64,000 bases of DNA from Actinopolymorpha cephalotaxi. Its GTDB lineage: Bacteria > Actinomycetota > Actinomycetes > Propionibacteriales > Actinopolymorphaceae. The notes below the pieces were generated by a model. That model had not been told where the DNA came from and did not search any database. It saw only the letters and a list, made by a program, of their open reading frames with translations. Position numbers and translations under genes: made by a program. The DNA lies in assembly GCF_013408535.1 (NCBI RefSeq), contig NZ_JACBZA010000001.1, positions 2,998,850 through 3,062,849 of the forward strand. The letters run 5' to 3'. This document shows, piece by piece, positions 26,921 to 35,915 of this stretch (position 1 is its first letter; each line of letters begins with the position of its first letter).

Positions 26921-27139
26921 TTACCAACTCACCAACCGCTTCACGCACTGGTGCCGCCTTGGAGCGCTCCAGCGCCCCTGGACCCAGCAGTGACTCTCTA
27001 CCGATGACTGCAGCCAGGCATTCTTGATGTTCTTGGCGTTCGAGACCGCCGTGTGCAGGACGACGCCCCACGGTCGGATGCGGGGTTGGCTGGTCGCCTC
27101 CGGGTGCGGATCCCAGTCGGCGTGCGGATAACGGGCCAT
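26921..27139 (-). pseudogene. Truncated phage endolysin (N-acetylmuramoyl-L-alanine amidase-like)
   Basis: A 72-codon open frame from ATG 27139. MARYPHADWDPHPEA and RPWGVVLHTAVSNAKNIKNAW match the start of amidase_2-type phage and actinobacterial lysins, where the His in VVLH is the first zinc ligand. Similarity fades after SSVESHCWVQG, where a frame change and an early stop follow. It is far shorter than a functional amidase domain of about 150 residues or more. The catalytic core is lost, so no lytic activity is expected. Confidence 0.55.
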
Positions 27140-27200
27140 GGCGCGGACTCCTGAGATGAACGAGCTTACGGTGAAGGTGGTCCGGAAGAGGAAGCATCGG

Positions 27201-27437
27201 TCAGGACACCGGCAGGGGAAGGTCGGTGTCGTCGCCAACGAACGACCCGTGGCCTTCCTGGAGGCTTCCGTCGGCACCGAGCGCCAGATCGCTCCAGTGG
27301 TCCCAGGCGGTCCCGACGTCGGCGAAACCGGCTGGATAGCTCACACGAAGCGCGGCGACGATCTTCGTCTGCTCCGCGTCACCCCAGGTCGTGGTGTCCA
27401 TGCTGGCGAGGTTCGCGCCCGCGATGGTGTCTGCGTC
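27201..27437 (-). pseudogene. 3' fragment of a late phage gene
   Basis: In the frame ending at 27201, about 78 codons starting DADTIAGANLASMDTTTWGD and running through ALGADGSLQEGHGSF. They look like the C-terminus of a phage tail- or lysis-associated protein that normally precedes the endolysin. It has no start of its own. At its left boundary the reading switches from the integrase frame to this one over only a few bases. The identification is by resemblance and is tentative. Confidence 0.4.
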
Positions 27438-28315
27438 AAGACTGCGTTCTCCAGATCCACGGTCGACCACGTCAACGCGCACAGTTCACCGCGGCGAGCC
27501 CCCACCGTCATCGCGACCCAGACGAAGGCACCCCACTCGGGGTCCCGCGACCACGCCTCCTCCACCAGGCGAGCCGCCTCGGCCGCTGCCGGCGGCCGCG
27601 GGTCGGGATGTGGCAACGCAGGCGGTTCTGCCTGTGTAGCTGGGTTGACCGCGATCCAACGCCACCGGACCGCACGGGTGCGGGCTCCGCTGAGGATCCA
27701 GTGGATCTGGCGGATGCTGGAGTCGGAAAGACCACGGCAGACGTGCCTCTTGCACATGCGCTAGCAGTCGCGACACGTCGCAGGCTTCGCTGGCCGGCAT
27801 GCGGCGGATGGGTGTTCATCGCATTCATGCGGCAGCCGGGTTCGATGCTCGACATAGAGACGCCCGCCACAGTGCTCACGACACCGGCGAAGGTCGGCGT
27901 AGAACGACTCGAGGGTCTCGGGGTCGAGGCGACCGACCTTCACTTTTCCCAGAATCGGACGGATGTGCTTGGAGATCTTGCGCTCGTAGCCCTGGCGGGT
28001 GCTGGGCTCGACATCGATCACGTTCAGCCAGCGATCCAGCAACTGGCTGACGGTGGCACTGGTCCGCGGGTTCAGCCGCTCGTCCACCTGGTGGAGAAGC
28101 CGGGTGAGTGCCTTCTCGGCCTCGGCCTGCGTCGCGACGACCTCGGTCAGGTCGACACGGCGCTTCGAGACGGGATCCACGCCGACGTAGACCTTGACCC
28201 TGTACTTCTTCGACGGCAGGAGCTCGATGGTTCCGCGTCTCCGCTGGCGACGCGCTTCGCGGCCGGCATGGATCGGATCATAGTGAGATTCGATCCATGA
28301 CCCGATCCATGACAC
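27435..28315 (-). pseudogene. Tyrosine recombinase (phage integrase) pseudogene
   Basis: The first part (28315-27761) encodes the arm-binding and SAM-like core-binding domains (KKYRVKVYVGVDPVSKRR, QLLDRWLNVIDVEPSTRQGY, ISKHIRPILGKVKVGRLDPE). It ends at a stop within a Cys-rich insertion. The frame then resumes at 27757 with SSIRQIHWILSGA and the catalytic-domain opening WVAMTVGARRGELCALTW, which holds the first catalytic Arg. It breaks off after VDLENAVLT at about 27435. The remaining active-site residues (H-x-x-R and Tyr) are absent. The gene is broken twice: an internal stop with frame shift, and a 3' deletion. Confidence 0.8.
28267..28311. repeat. Three copies of the 9-base word CGATCCATG at the integrase start
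   Basis: The word occurs inverted at 28267-28275 and twice directly at 28291-28299 and 28303-28311. All copies fall within 45 bp at the integrase 5' end, about 50-95 bp from the tRNA gene. They overlap the first 17 codons of the longest integrase frame, which suggests the true start may be further in. Integrase-arm or excisionase sites, or an operator for int, are the likeliest roles. Confidence 0.5.
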
Positions 28316-28361
28316 TCCGAAAGGTCTGGACGGATCTTGCGTCTCCGCAGGTCAACCGGGG

Positions 28362-28435
28362 TAGGGCGGGCGGGACTCGAACCCGCGACCCAGGGATTAT
28401 GAGTCCCCTGCTCTAACCGGCTGAGCTACCGCCCC
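28362..28435 (-). tRNA. tRNA with CAU anticodon (probably tRNA-Ile2, possibly elongator tRNA-Met)
   Basis: A 74-nt cloverleaf on the minus strand. The acceptor stem begins GGGGCGG, the D-arm is GCTC..GAGC, the anticodon loop is CTCATAA closed by GGGGA/TCCCT, and the T-arm is GCGGG TTCGAGT CCCGC. CCA is not encoded. The anticodon arm and following bases (GACTCATAATC, GGTCGC) resemble bacterial tRNA-Ile2, whose C34 is modified to lysidine. Elongator tRNA-Met shares the anticodon, so the isotype is not settled. The first pair is a G-U wobble. Confidence 0.9.
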
Positions 28436-28492
28436 GTGCCGCTCGCGTGCGCGACCGCCCGCTGAGCCTAGCGCCTGGCCGTGACACCTCGG

Positions 28493-29827
28493 CTACTTGG
28501 TCTGCCTACGTTCGCCATGGTCGGCGTGGTCGCCTCGATCCGCACGCTCGCCGTGGTCGGCCAGCTCGAACTCGCGGCCTAGCCGGGCCCAGAAACCGTC
28601 CCGCAGCCAGACCCGCGCCTCGGGATAGGGCCGCAGCGAGTGGCCGAGTTCCTTCTCCGCCTCGACCAGCAGCTCGCTGTCGATGACGGTCGGCAGGATC
28701 GGACCGGGCAGCAAGTCGCGTACGCAGTCCCGGCCGCGGGTCAGGATCCACTTCTGCGCGACGTGCTCGCCGACCTCCTCGACCGCGTTCCGCTCCGGAC
28801 CGAGCCGGGGACCTGCGCTCTGCGCACCGATCGTGGGCGCGGCGTCGGCTGTCGTGGCCGGCGCCGGAGCGGGACCCGCGGCGGGACCGGACGCGGGGCC
28901 GTGGGCTGGTGCGGCGTTCGGTGAGTCGGTGCGCGGCGGGCGGACCGAACCCGCCGCCGCGACGGCGGTGGTCGTTCCGGCCCGCCTGGCGAACACCTGC
29001 GCGGGCGTCGGTGTGCCCGCCTGTCCGTCCGGCGGCACTCGCTGGGGCGTGCCCGCTGCCGACGTACCCGCTGCCTGCGCGCCCGATGCCGACGTGCCCG
29101 ATGCTGACGTCCCCGATACCGGCGGCGTTGCGGCCGCCGCGGCCGCTGCGGAGGAGGTGGTGTCGGGCTCCGGCGTCGTCACCGGCCCAGCCACAGAAGC
29201 AGGTGCCGAGGCGGTCGTCGACGAGGGAGCGGACACCGATCCGGGGGTGGGCGCCGGGTGCGCCTGTCGTACGTACGGACGAAGCAGGTCGGCCGCCAAC
29301 ACCTCGACGAAGTCCGACTCCCACACCAGTCGCTCGGCCTGGTTGCTGCCGAAGGACGGCTCGACGCCCCACAGATGAATCCGTACGCCATAAGCCTGGG
29401 CGGCCTCGACGGCAGGGACCAGGTCCTCGTCGCCGGCGAGCAGCACGACGTCGGTCACCGCGCCGTGGCGTGCCAGCGCGTCCAGGTCGGCGCGGATCTG
29501 CGCGTCGACGCCCTTCTGCTGCCCCTGTTTGTTGAGGTTCCCCAACCTGAGCTTGACCATCGGCAGGGCCGCGATCACCCGCTGGTCGACAGTGGGTACG
29601 CGATCGTGCGCGGCGTCGTACCAGTAGACGCGGAGGAGTTCGCCCGGCAGCCGTTCGACAGCGTGTTTCTGCAGGGCCTGAATGAGCTCGTCGGCGGAGA
29701 CGCGGTACTCGCGGCGCTCACGGGCGCCGAACAGGACGTCCGCGGAAGCGGCATAGAGGTACCCGACGTCGATCAGGATGGCGTACTTCGTCGAGAAGAC
29801 CGCCGAACGGAGGTCGGGAACCGCCAT
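28493..29827 (-). CDS. NYN/LabA-type (DUF88) nuclease-like protein with long low-complexity linker
   Basis: 444 residues; ATG at 29827 follows GGGAGGTC. The NYN domain (about 1-180) belongs to the PIN-like nuclease fold. Its acidic sites are recognisable in YAILIDVGYLY, GQQKGVDAQIRADL and VVLLAGDEDLVPAV, consistent with metal-dependent RNA cleavage. Residues of about 190-345 are an Ala/Thr/Ser/Gly/Pro-rich linker with short repeats such as SGTSASGTSASG. A structured C-terminal part of about 80 residues (VAQKWILTRGRDCVRDLL onward) may be a nucleic-acid-binding module. It lies between two tRNA genes on the same strand. Confidence 0.85.
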   Translation of the reverse strand: MAVPDLRSAVFSTKYAILIDVGYLYAASADVLFGARERREYRVSADELIQALQKHAVERLPGELLRVYWYDAAHDRVPTVDQRVIAALPMVKLRLGNLNKQGQQKGVDAQIRADLDALARHGAVTDVVLLAGDEDLVPAVEAAQAYGVRIHLWGVEPSFGSNQAERLVWESDFVEVLAADLLRPYVRQAHPAPTPGSVSAPSSTTASAPASVAGPVTTPEPDTTSSAAAAAAATPPVSGTSASGTSASGAQAAGTSAAGTPQRVPPDGQAGTPTPAQVFARRAGTTTAVAAAGSVRPPRTDSPNAAPAHGPASGPAAGPAPAPATTADAAPTIGAQSAGPRLGPERNAVEEVGEHVAQKWILTRGRDCVRDLLPGPILPTVIDSELLVEAEKELGHSLRPYPEARVWLRDGFWARLGREFELADHGERADRGDHADHGERRQTK

Positions 29828-30053
29828 GAATGACCTCCCTGGACCGCTGCGACAAGCCACGCGTCGGTGGACGGCTGGGCGTGGACGGCTGACACGGCTG
29901 GTGACCGGGCCGGGCGCTGTCCAGCGAGCGTACACGGACAAGGCGGGGGCGACCGGCAGATGTAGAGAACCGCATCCACGGGCAGAACGACAGGGAAACG
30001 AAGGACGGTGTGGCCCCGGAAACCCCGGGTGAGGTCGCTCCGGGAAAAGCAGA

Positions 30054-30087
30054 ATCCCCCGACCGGTACGACCACCGGTCGGGGGAT
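30054..30087 (-). terminator. Hairpin terminator downstream of tRNA-Asn
   Basis: Two 14-base arms (ATCCCCCGACCGGT and its exact reverse complement) enclose a 6-base loop. The structure begins 11 bp beyond the tRNA-Asn 3' end on the minus strand. The following bases TTCTGCTTTTCC are only moderately T-rich, as is common for actinobacterial terminators. Confidence 0.8.
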
Positions 30088-30097
30088 CCTCGTGACG

Positions 30098-30170
30098 CTC
30101 CCGCGGCTGGACTCGAACCAGCAACCTGCCGGTTAACAGCCGGACGCTCTGCCAATTGAGCTACGCGGGA
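30098..30170 (-). tRNA. tRNA-Asn (GTT anticodon)
   Basis: A 73-nt cloverleaf. Acceptor arms TCCCGCG and CGCGGGA pair perfectly, followed by discriminator G. The anticodon loop CTGTTAA is closed by CCGG pairs, and the T-loop is TTCGAGT. CCA is not encoded. A perfect hairpin lies just downstream. Confidence 0.96.
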
Positions 30171-30306
30171 TCGCGCGCCGGGCGAGCCCGGCCACGCATA
30201 CGTTAGCAGCCCCCCAGATCACGTCGCACGACCCGGGGCGGGTCGCGGGCGGGGTCCCGGCGGGGTCGCGGGCAGGCTCACGCACGGGGTCGGCGAGGAC
30301 CGTGGA

Positions 30307-31971
30307 TCACCGCGGGATCGCGCCGTACTCGCGCAGGATCGCGATCACCTTCGGCCGGCTCGCGAACGCCCGGGCGAAGTCACGCGGGGTGGCGATCCGG
30401 TGCGCGTTGGCGTTCAGGTAGCCGCGCAGAAGCCGGTCAAACGTCGCAGGTCCGGCGGCCTGCCGCGCCCGGTGCAGCATCGCCCCACCCTGGCGGTAGA
30501 CCCCGGCGGCATACAGGTCGGGGTTGCGCAGCGCGGCGTACCAGGCCATCGAGCGCCCCACCCGGTCGCGCACCCGGGACGGCGCCTGGAACCGCACCGA
30601 CCGGGCCCCGGTCCCGTCGACCAGCGTCTCGGCGTACTCCGCGAGCGCCTCGTCCAGCCACGGGTCCCGGGCCTGGTCGTTGCCCACCAGCCCGTAGAAC
30701 CACATGTGCGCCACCTCGTGCGGCACGAGTTGGGGGTAGCGCGTCGGCGAGACGTTGCCGAACTGGATGGAGCCGGGGAACTCGATGCCGGTGCCCACGC
30801 TGTCGGCGACCGTGACCCACAGGTCGCGGTACGGGAACGGCCCGAGGTAGGTCGACAGTGACCGCATCGCGGCGGCGGTCGCGTCGGCCCACTCTCCCGC
30901 GGAGGCGACCGAACTGCTGGGCACCCCGACGTGCAGGCGTACGCCGTCCACCTCGCGGCTCTCCGTACGCAACCGCCCCACCGTGAGGCTGACGTCGCGC
31001 ACGGAGTCGGCCCGGAACCGGTGCACCACACTCCCCCGCACCTTCGTCGACGGCATGCTGCCGACCGCCTGGCCGGTGCCGAGCACCTGGTCGCCGTCGG
31101 GCGCCACCACGTCGAGCCGCCGCAGCCGGAACTCCTCGCTGGTCACGGTCTCGCCGAACAGGTCGACGGCCGGGTCGGTCACCCACCCCTTGCCGCGCTG
31201 CCAGGCCAGCAGGGGGTACGCCGTGCCCAGCCAGACGGCGCCGTCGCGGGAGGAGTAGCCGACCCGCTCGGGCGTGTCCGCCCCAACCGTCAACGTGAAC
31301 GTGAGGTCGACCTGGACGGTGCGGCCCGCGGGAACGCAGCGGCTGACCGGCACCCTGACCAGGGTGCCCGGCGAACCCGGCGGCGCCCCGGCCGCCGCCA
31401 CCTTCGGGATCTCCTTGCGGCCGTCCACGGTGGCGGAGGTGACCTCGAGCCGGTTGCCGGCCCGCGCGGTCTCCGGCTTGTTCGGCCAGGCACGGAAGAC
31501 GACCGCGCAGGTACGCCGGTCGGGGGTGAAGGTCACCTGCTCCGAGCCGCGCACCACCCGCGGATCGGACCGTACGTCGAAGCACAACGAGACGGTGGGC
31601 CGGTCCTTCCACGGCGCCGCCTGCCCGGCGGGCGCGGACGCGCTGTTCGCGACGAAAGACCGCTCGGCGGAGAGGAGTTGTCCGGCGGAGAGGGGTTGTT
31701 CGTACGACACCTTCGAGCCGGCGTCGTCGCCACCGCCGGGGCCGCCGGTGACCGCGCACCCGGACGGCCCTCGCGGCTGGGGCGGCGGGCTTCGTGGCGG
31801 TACGGGCTCCCCGCCGGCGGGAGGCGAGCCGGTGGGACGGGCGGTCGGGGCGGTCAGGTCGCCCGCGCTGGGCGTACAGGCGCCGAGCGCCGTCATCGCG
31901 ACGAGGACGACGGCGAGCACGACGGTGGACACGGCGGTGGGCGCGACGGGCCTGACCGCCCGCCGGGTCAC
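30307..31971 (-). CDS. Secreted M1-family metallopeptidase lipoprotein
   Basis: 554 residues. The N-terminus has a long hydrophobic segment ending in the lipobox LGAC, then a Pro/Gly-rich tether of about 60 residues, so the enzyme is probably anchored outside the membrane. The gluzincin site is HEVAH within LVPHEVAHMWFYGLVG, with the third zinc ligand in the downstream WLDEALAEYAE. The exopeptidase motif is GTGIEFPGSI instead of GxMEN, so aminopeptidase specificity may be altered. An N-terminal beta-saddle domain precedes the catalytic part. The next gene on the same strand, upstream, overlaps by 4 bp. Confidence 0.9.
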   Translation of the reverse strand: MTRRAVRPVAPTAVSTVVLAVVLVAMTALGACTPSAGDLTAPTARPTGSPPAGGEPVPPRSPPPQPRGPSGCAVTGGPGGGDDAGSKVSYEQPLSAGQLLSAERSFVANSASAPAGQAAPWKDRPTVSLCFDVRSDPRVVRGSEQVTFTPDRRTCAVVFRAWPNKPETARAGNRLEVTSATVDGRKEIPKVAAAGAPPGSPGTLVRVPVSRCVPAGRTVQVDLTFTLTVGADTPERVGYSSRDGAVWLGTAYPLLAWQRGKGWVTDPAVDLFGETVTSEEFRLRRLDVVAPDGDQVLGTGQAVGSMPSTKVRGSVVHRFRADSVRDVSLTVGRLRTESREVDGVRLHVGVPSSSVASAGEWADATAAAMRSLSTYLGPFPYRDLWVTVADSVGTGIEFPGSIQFGNVSPTRYPQLVPHEVAHMWFYGLVGNDQARDPWLDEALAEYAETLVDGTGARSVRFQAPSRVRDRVGRSMAWYAALRNPDLYAAGVYRQGGAMLHRARQAAGPATFDRLLRGYLNANAHRIATPRDFARAFASRPKVIAILREYGAIPR

Positions 31972-32549
31972 GGCTCGATCTCCGCCCGAACGGTCGCGAG
32001 GGCTCGGTGGGCGGCGTCGAGAACGTCCGGGTCGTTCGGGTCCAGCCCCTCGTCGAAGGCGAGCGCCCAGACGATCCCGCCCTCGGCCGCGTCGGGGTCA
32101 CCGGCCGGTGGCCGGCGGGCGATCACGCGTACGCCGACGCGGCCTCGCAGCGGCACGTGGCGTTCGGTGACCACGCTCGCGGTGATGCGTTCGCGGATCA
32201 GCGCCAGCAGCCGCTGGTCGGGCGGGTCGAACCGCAGCCGCCACGTCGGCATCGGCTGCCCGAGCGGCGCGGCGGCGGTGACCCGCAGGACCTCCTCGTC
32301 GCGGTCCCATTCGGCGTGCTCGAGCTGTTCCCACGGGATGCCCGCAAAGGTGTCGGCTCCGCCGGGTTCGGGCAGGTGCAGCCGCCGGTCGGTGGCCACC
32401 ACCCACTCCTCGGTCGCGGTCCGCGCGGCGGCGAGGATCCGCTCGTGAGGACGCAGGGCGAGGGAGTTCTTCACCTCGCGCGGAGGAGTCTGCCGACGGC
32501 GCACGGGTTCACGGTAGCGGGCGCACGCAGGCGCCGGGCCGTCCGGCAT
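31968..32549 (-). CDS. Conserved hypothetical actinobacterial protein
   Basis: 193 residues. The ATG at 32549 has GGGAGG at suitable spacing; a GTG at 32504 is the alternative and would start VRRRQTPP. The central part (ILAAARTATEEWVVATDRRL, then IPWEQLEHAEWDRDEEVLRV) reads like a PH-like or short beta-barrel domain also seen in other actinobacterial proteins of unknown role. The C-terminus is helical. No signal or membrane segment. Its stop overlaps the peptidase start, so the two are probably co-expressed. Confidence 0.75.
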   Translation of the reverse strand: MPDGPAPACARYREPVRRRQTPPREVKNSLALRPHERILAAARTATEEWVVATDRRLHLPEPGGADTFAGIPWEQLEHAEWDRDEEVLRVTAAAPLGQPMPTWRLRFDPPDQRLLALIRERITASVVTERHVPLRGRVGVRVIARRPPAGDPDAAEGGIVWALAFDEGLDPNDPDVLDAAHRALATVRAEIEP

Positions 32550-32614
32550 CGACCGGACCTCCCGGCGCCCGCGTGATCCGGAGCCTGCGTCGGAGCCCGA
32601 GCAACCGCTCGACC

Positions 32615-33880
32615 TCAGGCGAGGTACTCCCGCAGCCCCGGCGCCCAGCTTCCGCCCCGCAGCTTCGCCAGCGTCTTGGCCTCGATCTGGCGGACGCGTT
32701 CGCGGGTCACGCCGAACCTGCGGCCGACCTCCTCCAGCGTGTGGATCTGCCCGTCGGTCAGGCCGTACCGCATCTGTACGACGTACCGCTCCCGCTCGCC
32801 CAGCTGGGCCAGCGCCGACTCGATGTGCTCGCGCATCAGCGAGGCGGCCGCGGCGTCCATCGGCGCCACCGCGTCCATGTCCTCGATCAGGTCACCGAGT
32901 TCGGACGCCTCCATCTCACCGATCGGGGTGTGCAGGGACACCGGCTCCCGCGCCAGCCGCAGCAGCTCGCTGGCCCGGTCGGGGTGCAGCCCCACGATCT
33001 CGGCGACCTCCTCGATCAGCGGGTCGCGGCCCAGCTGCTGGAAAAGCTGCCGCTGCGCGCGGAGCACACGGTTGATCGCGTCCACCACGTGCACCGGCAC
33101 CCGGATGGCCCGGGACTGGTCGGCGATCGCGCGGGAGATCGCCTGCCGGATCCACCAGGTGGCGTACGTCGAGAACTTGTAGCCCCGGGTGTAGTCGAAC
33201 TTCTCCACCGCCCGGATCAGGCCGAGGTTGCCCTCCTGGATGAGGTCCAGCAGCGGCAGGCCACGTCCCGTGCAGCGCTTGGCCACCGAGACGACCAGCC
33301 GGAGGTTGGCCTCGATCAGGTGCCGCTTGGCGGCCCGGCCCAGCAGGACCAGCATCTCCAGCTCCGCCTGCGTGGCCTGGACGGGGCCACCCTCGGCGAG
33401 GTGGCGTTCGGCGAACAGGCCGGCCTCGATCGACCGGGCCAGGTCGACCTCCTCCTGCGCGGTCAGCAGCGGGACGCGGCCGATCTCCCGGAGGTACTGG
33501 CGGACCAGATCGGGTGCCCGGTCGCTGAGTTCGTCCAGGGAGGGCAGCTCCTCCTCCGTGGACTCGGTCGCGTCCGTCGCCGCGGCGGCGGACCCCGCCG
33601 TGGCAGCCGCCACGGGCTCGGCCGACTGCTCGGCGGGATCGGCCCCGGCGGGGCCCGACCCGGTCGATGCGGTCGACGCGGTCGATGCGGCAGCGGACCC
33701 GGCGGCGAGCTGCCCGGTGTCCCGGGCGGCCTCGGCGTCGAGCGGACCGCGCTGTCCGGCGGTGTCGCCGGGGCGATCGGACCCGTCGGTGTTCCCCTGC
33801 GAGTGCCCACCCGGACCCGGGCTTTCAGGCGGTGATGCGTCGGCTCGAAGAGCCGCGGACAAGAGCACGAAGACCGGCAT
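32615..33880 (-). CDS. RNA polymerase sigma-70 factor, primary-like (SigA/HrdB group)
   Basis: 421 residues. Residues 1-118 are a low-complexity Ala/Ser/Thr/Gly-rich leader with an STASTAST repeat and no obvious region 1.1. Region 1.2 starts at [16 protein letters not shown]. Region 2 contains [19 protein letters not shown] and [18 protein letters not shown] for -10 recognition and melting. Region 3 is [16 protein letters not shown], and region 4 carries [20 protein letters not shown] for the -35 element. All housekeeping-type motifs are intact. Whether it is the principal factor or a group-2 paralogue cannot be told. ATG at 33880 follows GGAGGAG. Confidence 0.93.
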   Translation of the reverse strand: MPVFVLLSAALRADASPPESPGPGGHSQGNTDGSDRPGDTAGQRGPLDAEAARDTGQLAAGSAAASTASTASTGSGPAGADPAEQSAEPVAAATAGSAAAATDATESTEEELPSLDELSDRAPDLVRQYLREIGRVPLLTAQEEVDLARSIEAGLFAERHLAEGGPVQATQAELEMLVLLGRAAKRHLIEANLRLVVSVAKRCTGRGLPLLDLIQEGNLGLIRAVEKFDYTRGYKFSTYATWWIRQAISRAIADQSRAIRVPVHVVDAINRVLRAQRQLFQQLGRDPLIEEVAEIVGLHPDRASELLRLAREPVSLHTPIGEMEASELGDLIEDMDAVAPMDAAAASLMREHIESALAQLGERERYVVQMRYGLTDGQIHTLEEVGRRFGVTRERVRQIEAKTLAKLRGGSWAPGLREYLA

Positions 33881-34104
33881 GGCACATCTCCTCCCCTGGG
33901 GAAGATCGGCGTGATCCAGTGTGCCTGTCCAGGGGAAGTTACGTTAGGCATTTGGAGATACTCATGGAGCAATGACCGACGTCGGCACAGTTCGCGCCGA
34001 CGGCTCCCACATCGGGCCCGCTTCTGGTAGCGCCGGTCTGCCGCTCCGGTCGCCAACCGGTCGCCTCGGGGTCGCTCCCGGGTCGCCTCCGGGTCGGCAG
34101 GGGC

Positions 34105-35733
34105 TCAGGTCACCTTCGTCAGCTGGGGCTGCGCGACCCAGTATCCCCGGAGCTTCCCGCTGCCGATGCGCAGGTGGGGTACGCCACCGATCCAGGCGAC
34201 GGCGTCGTAGCTGACGCCGGCGGTGGTACGGGCGGTGACCCGCACGATCGCGGTCCGGTTGCCCACGCTGTCGTACTTGAGTCCGGTGTAGGTGTGGCCG
34301 GCCGCCAGCACGGCACGCCGGTCGGTACGGAAGACGAGCCGGCTCACCACGCCGCGGATCATGCTCAGCCCCGCCTGCTCCGGGACCCACATCCCGGCAA
34401 GCGGGCTGCCCGTGGCCATGCGGTAGTAGATCCCCCGGCCCTGCAACCGCATCCGCCGGACCGTCGTCCCGACGGTGGCCTGCTTCAGCGTCACGGTGCG
34501 GGTGCCGGTGACCTTCCCGGTGGTGACGTCGTACGTGAGACCCACGTGCCGCCCGGCGGCCAGGCCGACCCGGCGCGGCGCGGCGAGGACCGGGTACGGG
34601 CTGTCGCCGACCAGCGCCTCGGCCAGATGGGCGAACTCGCTGCGGCCGGTCAGCAGCGAGAGCTGGACGAGCTGGAGCGAGTGCATCCGGTGGTAGCTGC
34701 TGGTCGCGACCGCGTGGTGGGTGAGGCAGTAGATCGAGGGCCCGCCCCGGACCCGCAGCGAGGCGCGGTAGCGGTGGACCGTGGTGACCGCGCCGTCGTA
34801 CATCGCGAGCGCGCGCCGGTCGCGGGTGAGCCGGTAGTAGTCCCACAGGCCGAAGATCGCGGACAGGTGGCCGTTGAACACCTGGTCGGCCTGCTGGGGT
34901 GAGCCGAACGGATACTCCACCAGCCAGAGCAGGTGGTTGCGGTCGGTCATGCTCACCCACGGCGCATGGGCGTCGGGTGGGAGCAGGAAGCTGTCGAACG
35001 TGCAGTCGGCGGCCCTCCGCCAACTCGGGTCACCGGTGACCCGTGCGAGCTCTGTGAAGAACGCGAGCACCTTGCCCTGGGCCAGTCCGCTGTACCACGG
35101 CCGGCGCATCGTCTCGGTCGAGTTGCGGTGTAGCTGGAAGTCGAAGTCGTACGGATGGAACCACGCGCCACCCGAGACCACCCGGCGGTCGCGAAGCCGC
35201 CGTGCCTGCGCCAGCGCGCGGCCGAGGTAGAAGCGGTCGCCGGTGAGCTCGTACGACTCGAGGTTCGCCAGGCCGTAGTTGGCCTGGAAGTTGGGGTGGT
35301 CGTACTGCCGGCCCGAGATCACCACCATCCGGACGCCGTGCGCGTCGTGGCTGCCCTGGTCGATCCGCGGGAGGACCCTGCCGGTACGGAACGGACGCTG
35401 GGTGCCGCTCAGGCTCCGGGCGCCGTAGCCGTCCCTGGCGAACCGGAACGGCAGCCCGCGCCACGCGACCGCACCCGACTCGGTGGCCAGGAGCGAACCC
35501 GACACGGAACCCGAGCCGGAGTCCGAGCTGGGGACCGGCACCGAGCGGGCCGGCGGAACCGCCGCCAGCGCCTTCGCCTCCAGGCCGGCTCCGGGCAGGA
35601 CACATCCCGCGGCGGCCAGGCTCACCGGCACGACCAGGCCGGTCAGCACGGCACGAGCGACCCGGGCGGCCCGCGGCCCGGCCGGGACGAACGACGCGAA
35701 CCGCTGCGATCCGGCCGGTCCGTGATGGTTCAT
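34105..35733 (-). CDS. Secreted D-glucuronyl C5-epimerase-like lipoprotein
   Basis: 542 residues. The N-terminus has an Arg-rich start, a hydrophobic core and the lipobox AAGC (SLAAAGCVLPG), indicating a lipid-anchored extracellular protein. Residues of about 120-330 resemble the helical (alpha/alpha) barrel of glucuronyl C5-epimerase C-terminal domains: NYGLANLESYELTGDRFYL, PWYSGLAQGKVLAFFTELAR, LLWLVEYPFG and VFNGHLSAIFGLWDYYRLT. A beta-rich C-terminal part of about 150 residues follows. Such domains act on uronic-acid-containing polysaccharides. The substrate here is unknown and could be the cell's own wall polymer or an external glycan. Confidence 0.75.
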   Translation of the reverse strand: MNHHGPAGSQRFASFVPAGPRAARVARAVLTGLVVPVSLAAAGCVLPGAGLEAKALAAVPPARSVPVPSSDSGSGSVSGSLLATESGAVAWRGLPFRFARDGYGARSLSGTQRPFRTGRVLPRIDQGSHDAHGVRMVVISGRQYDHPNFQANYGLANLESYELTGDRFYLGRALAQARRLRDRRVVSGGAWFHPYDFDFQLHRNSTETMRRPWYSGLAQGKVLAFFTELARVTGDPSWRRAADCTFDSFLLPPDAHAPWVSMTDRNHLLWLVEYPFGSPQQADQVFNGHLSAIFGLWDYYRLTRDRRALAMYDGAVTTVHRYRASLRVRGGPSIYCLTHHAVATSSYHRMHSLQLVQLSLLTGRSEFAHLAEALVGDSPYPVLAAPRRVGLAAGRHVGLTYDVTTGKVTGTRTVTLKQATVGTTVRRMRLQGRGIYYRMATGSPLAGMWVPEQAGLSMIRGVVSRLVFRTDRRAVLAAGHTYTGLKYDSVGNRTAIVRVTARTTAGVSYDAVAWIGGVPHLRIGSGKLRGYWVAQPQLTKVT

Positions 35734-35915
35734 GGCTCCCCCACGATGAACGGGGCAAAGGGCGTGTGCCCCGCGATCTGTGACCGAAGGAGGAGCTACC
35801 CCGCATATCGATCTGTCACACCGCGCCGGACGTTGGATGAGAAAAGCCGGGAGACAGGGCGCAGGGCGACGATCAGGAGGGGCGGCCAGGAGGAGACGGA
35901 CGGGGCAGACGACGA

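Larger units (their letters stand above)
26921..28361 (-). mobile_element. Remnant of a tRNA-integrated prophage or integrative element, internally deleted
   Basis: Integrase fragments begin 46 bp from the 3' end of the CAU tRNA gene, the usual position for an element inserted at a tRNA 3' end. Reading leftwards there follow an integrase 5' part, a sharp switch into the 3' end of a late phage gene, and the start of an endolysin. Everything normally lying between is missing. No second copy of the tRNA 3' end was found between 26100 and 28300, so the far attachment site is lost or lies elsewhere. The 26634-26920 stretch to the left shows no gene. Confidence 0.7.

Noticed and set aside
26535-26993. 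Rightward 152-codon frame beside the prophage remnant
   Set aside because: No ribosome site, no recognisable family, overlaps the end of the membrane-protein gene and the endolysin remnant.
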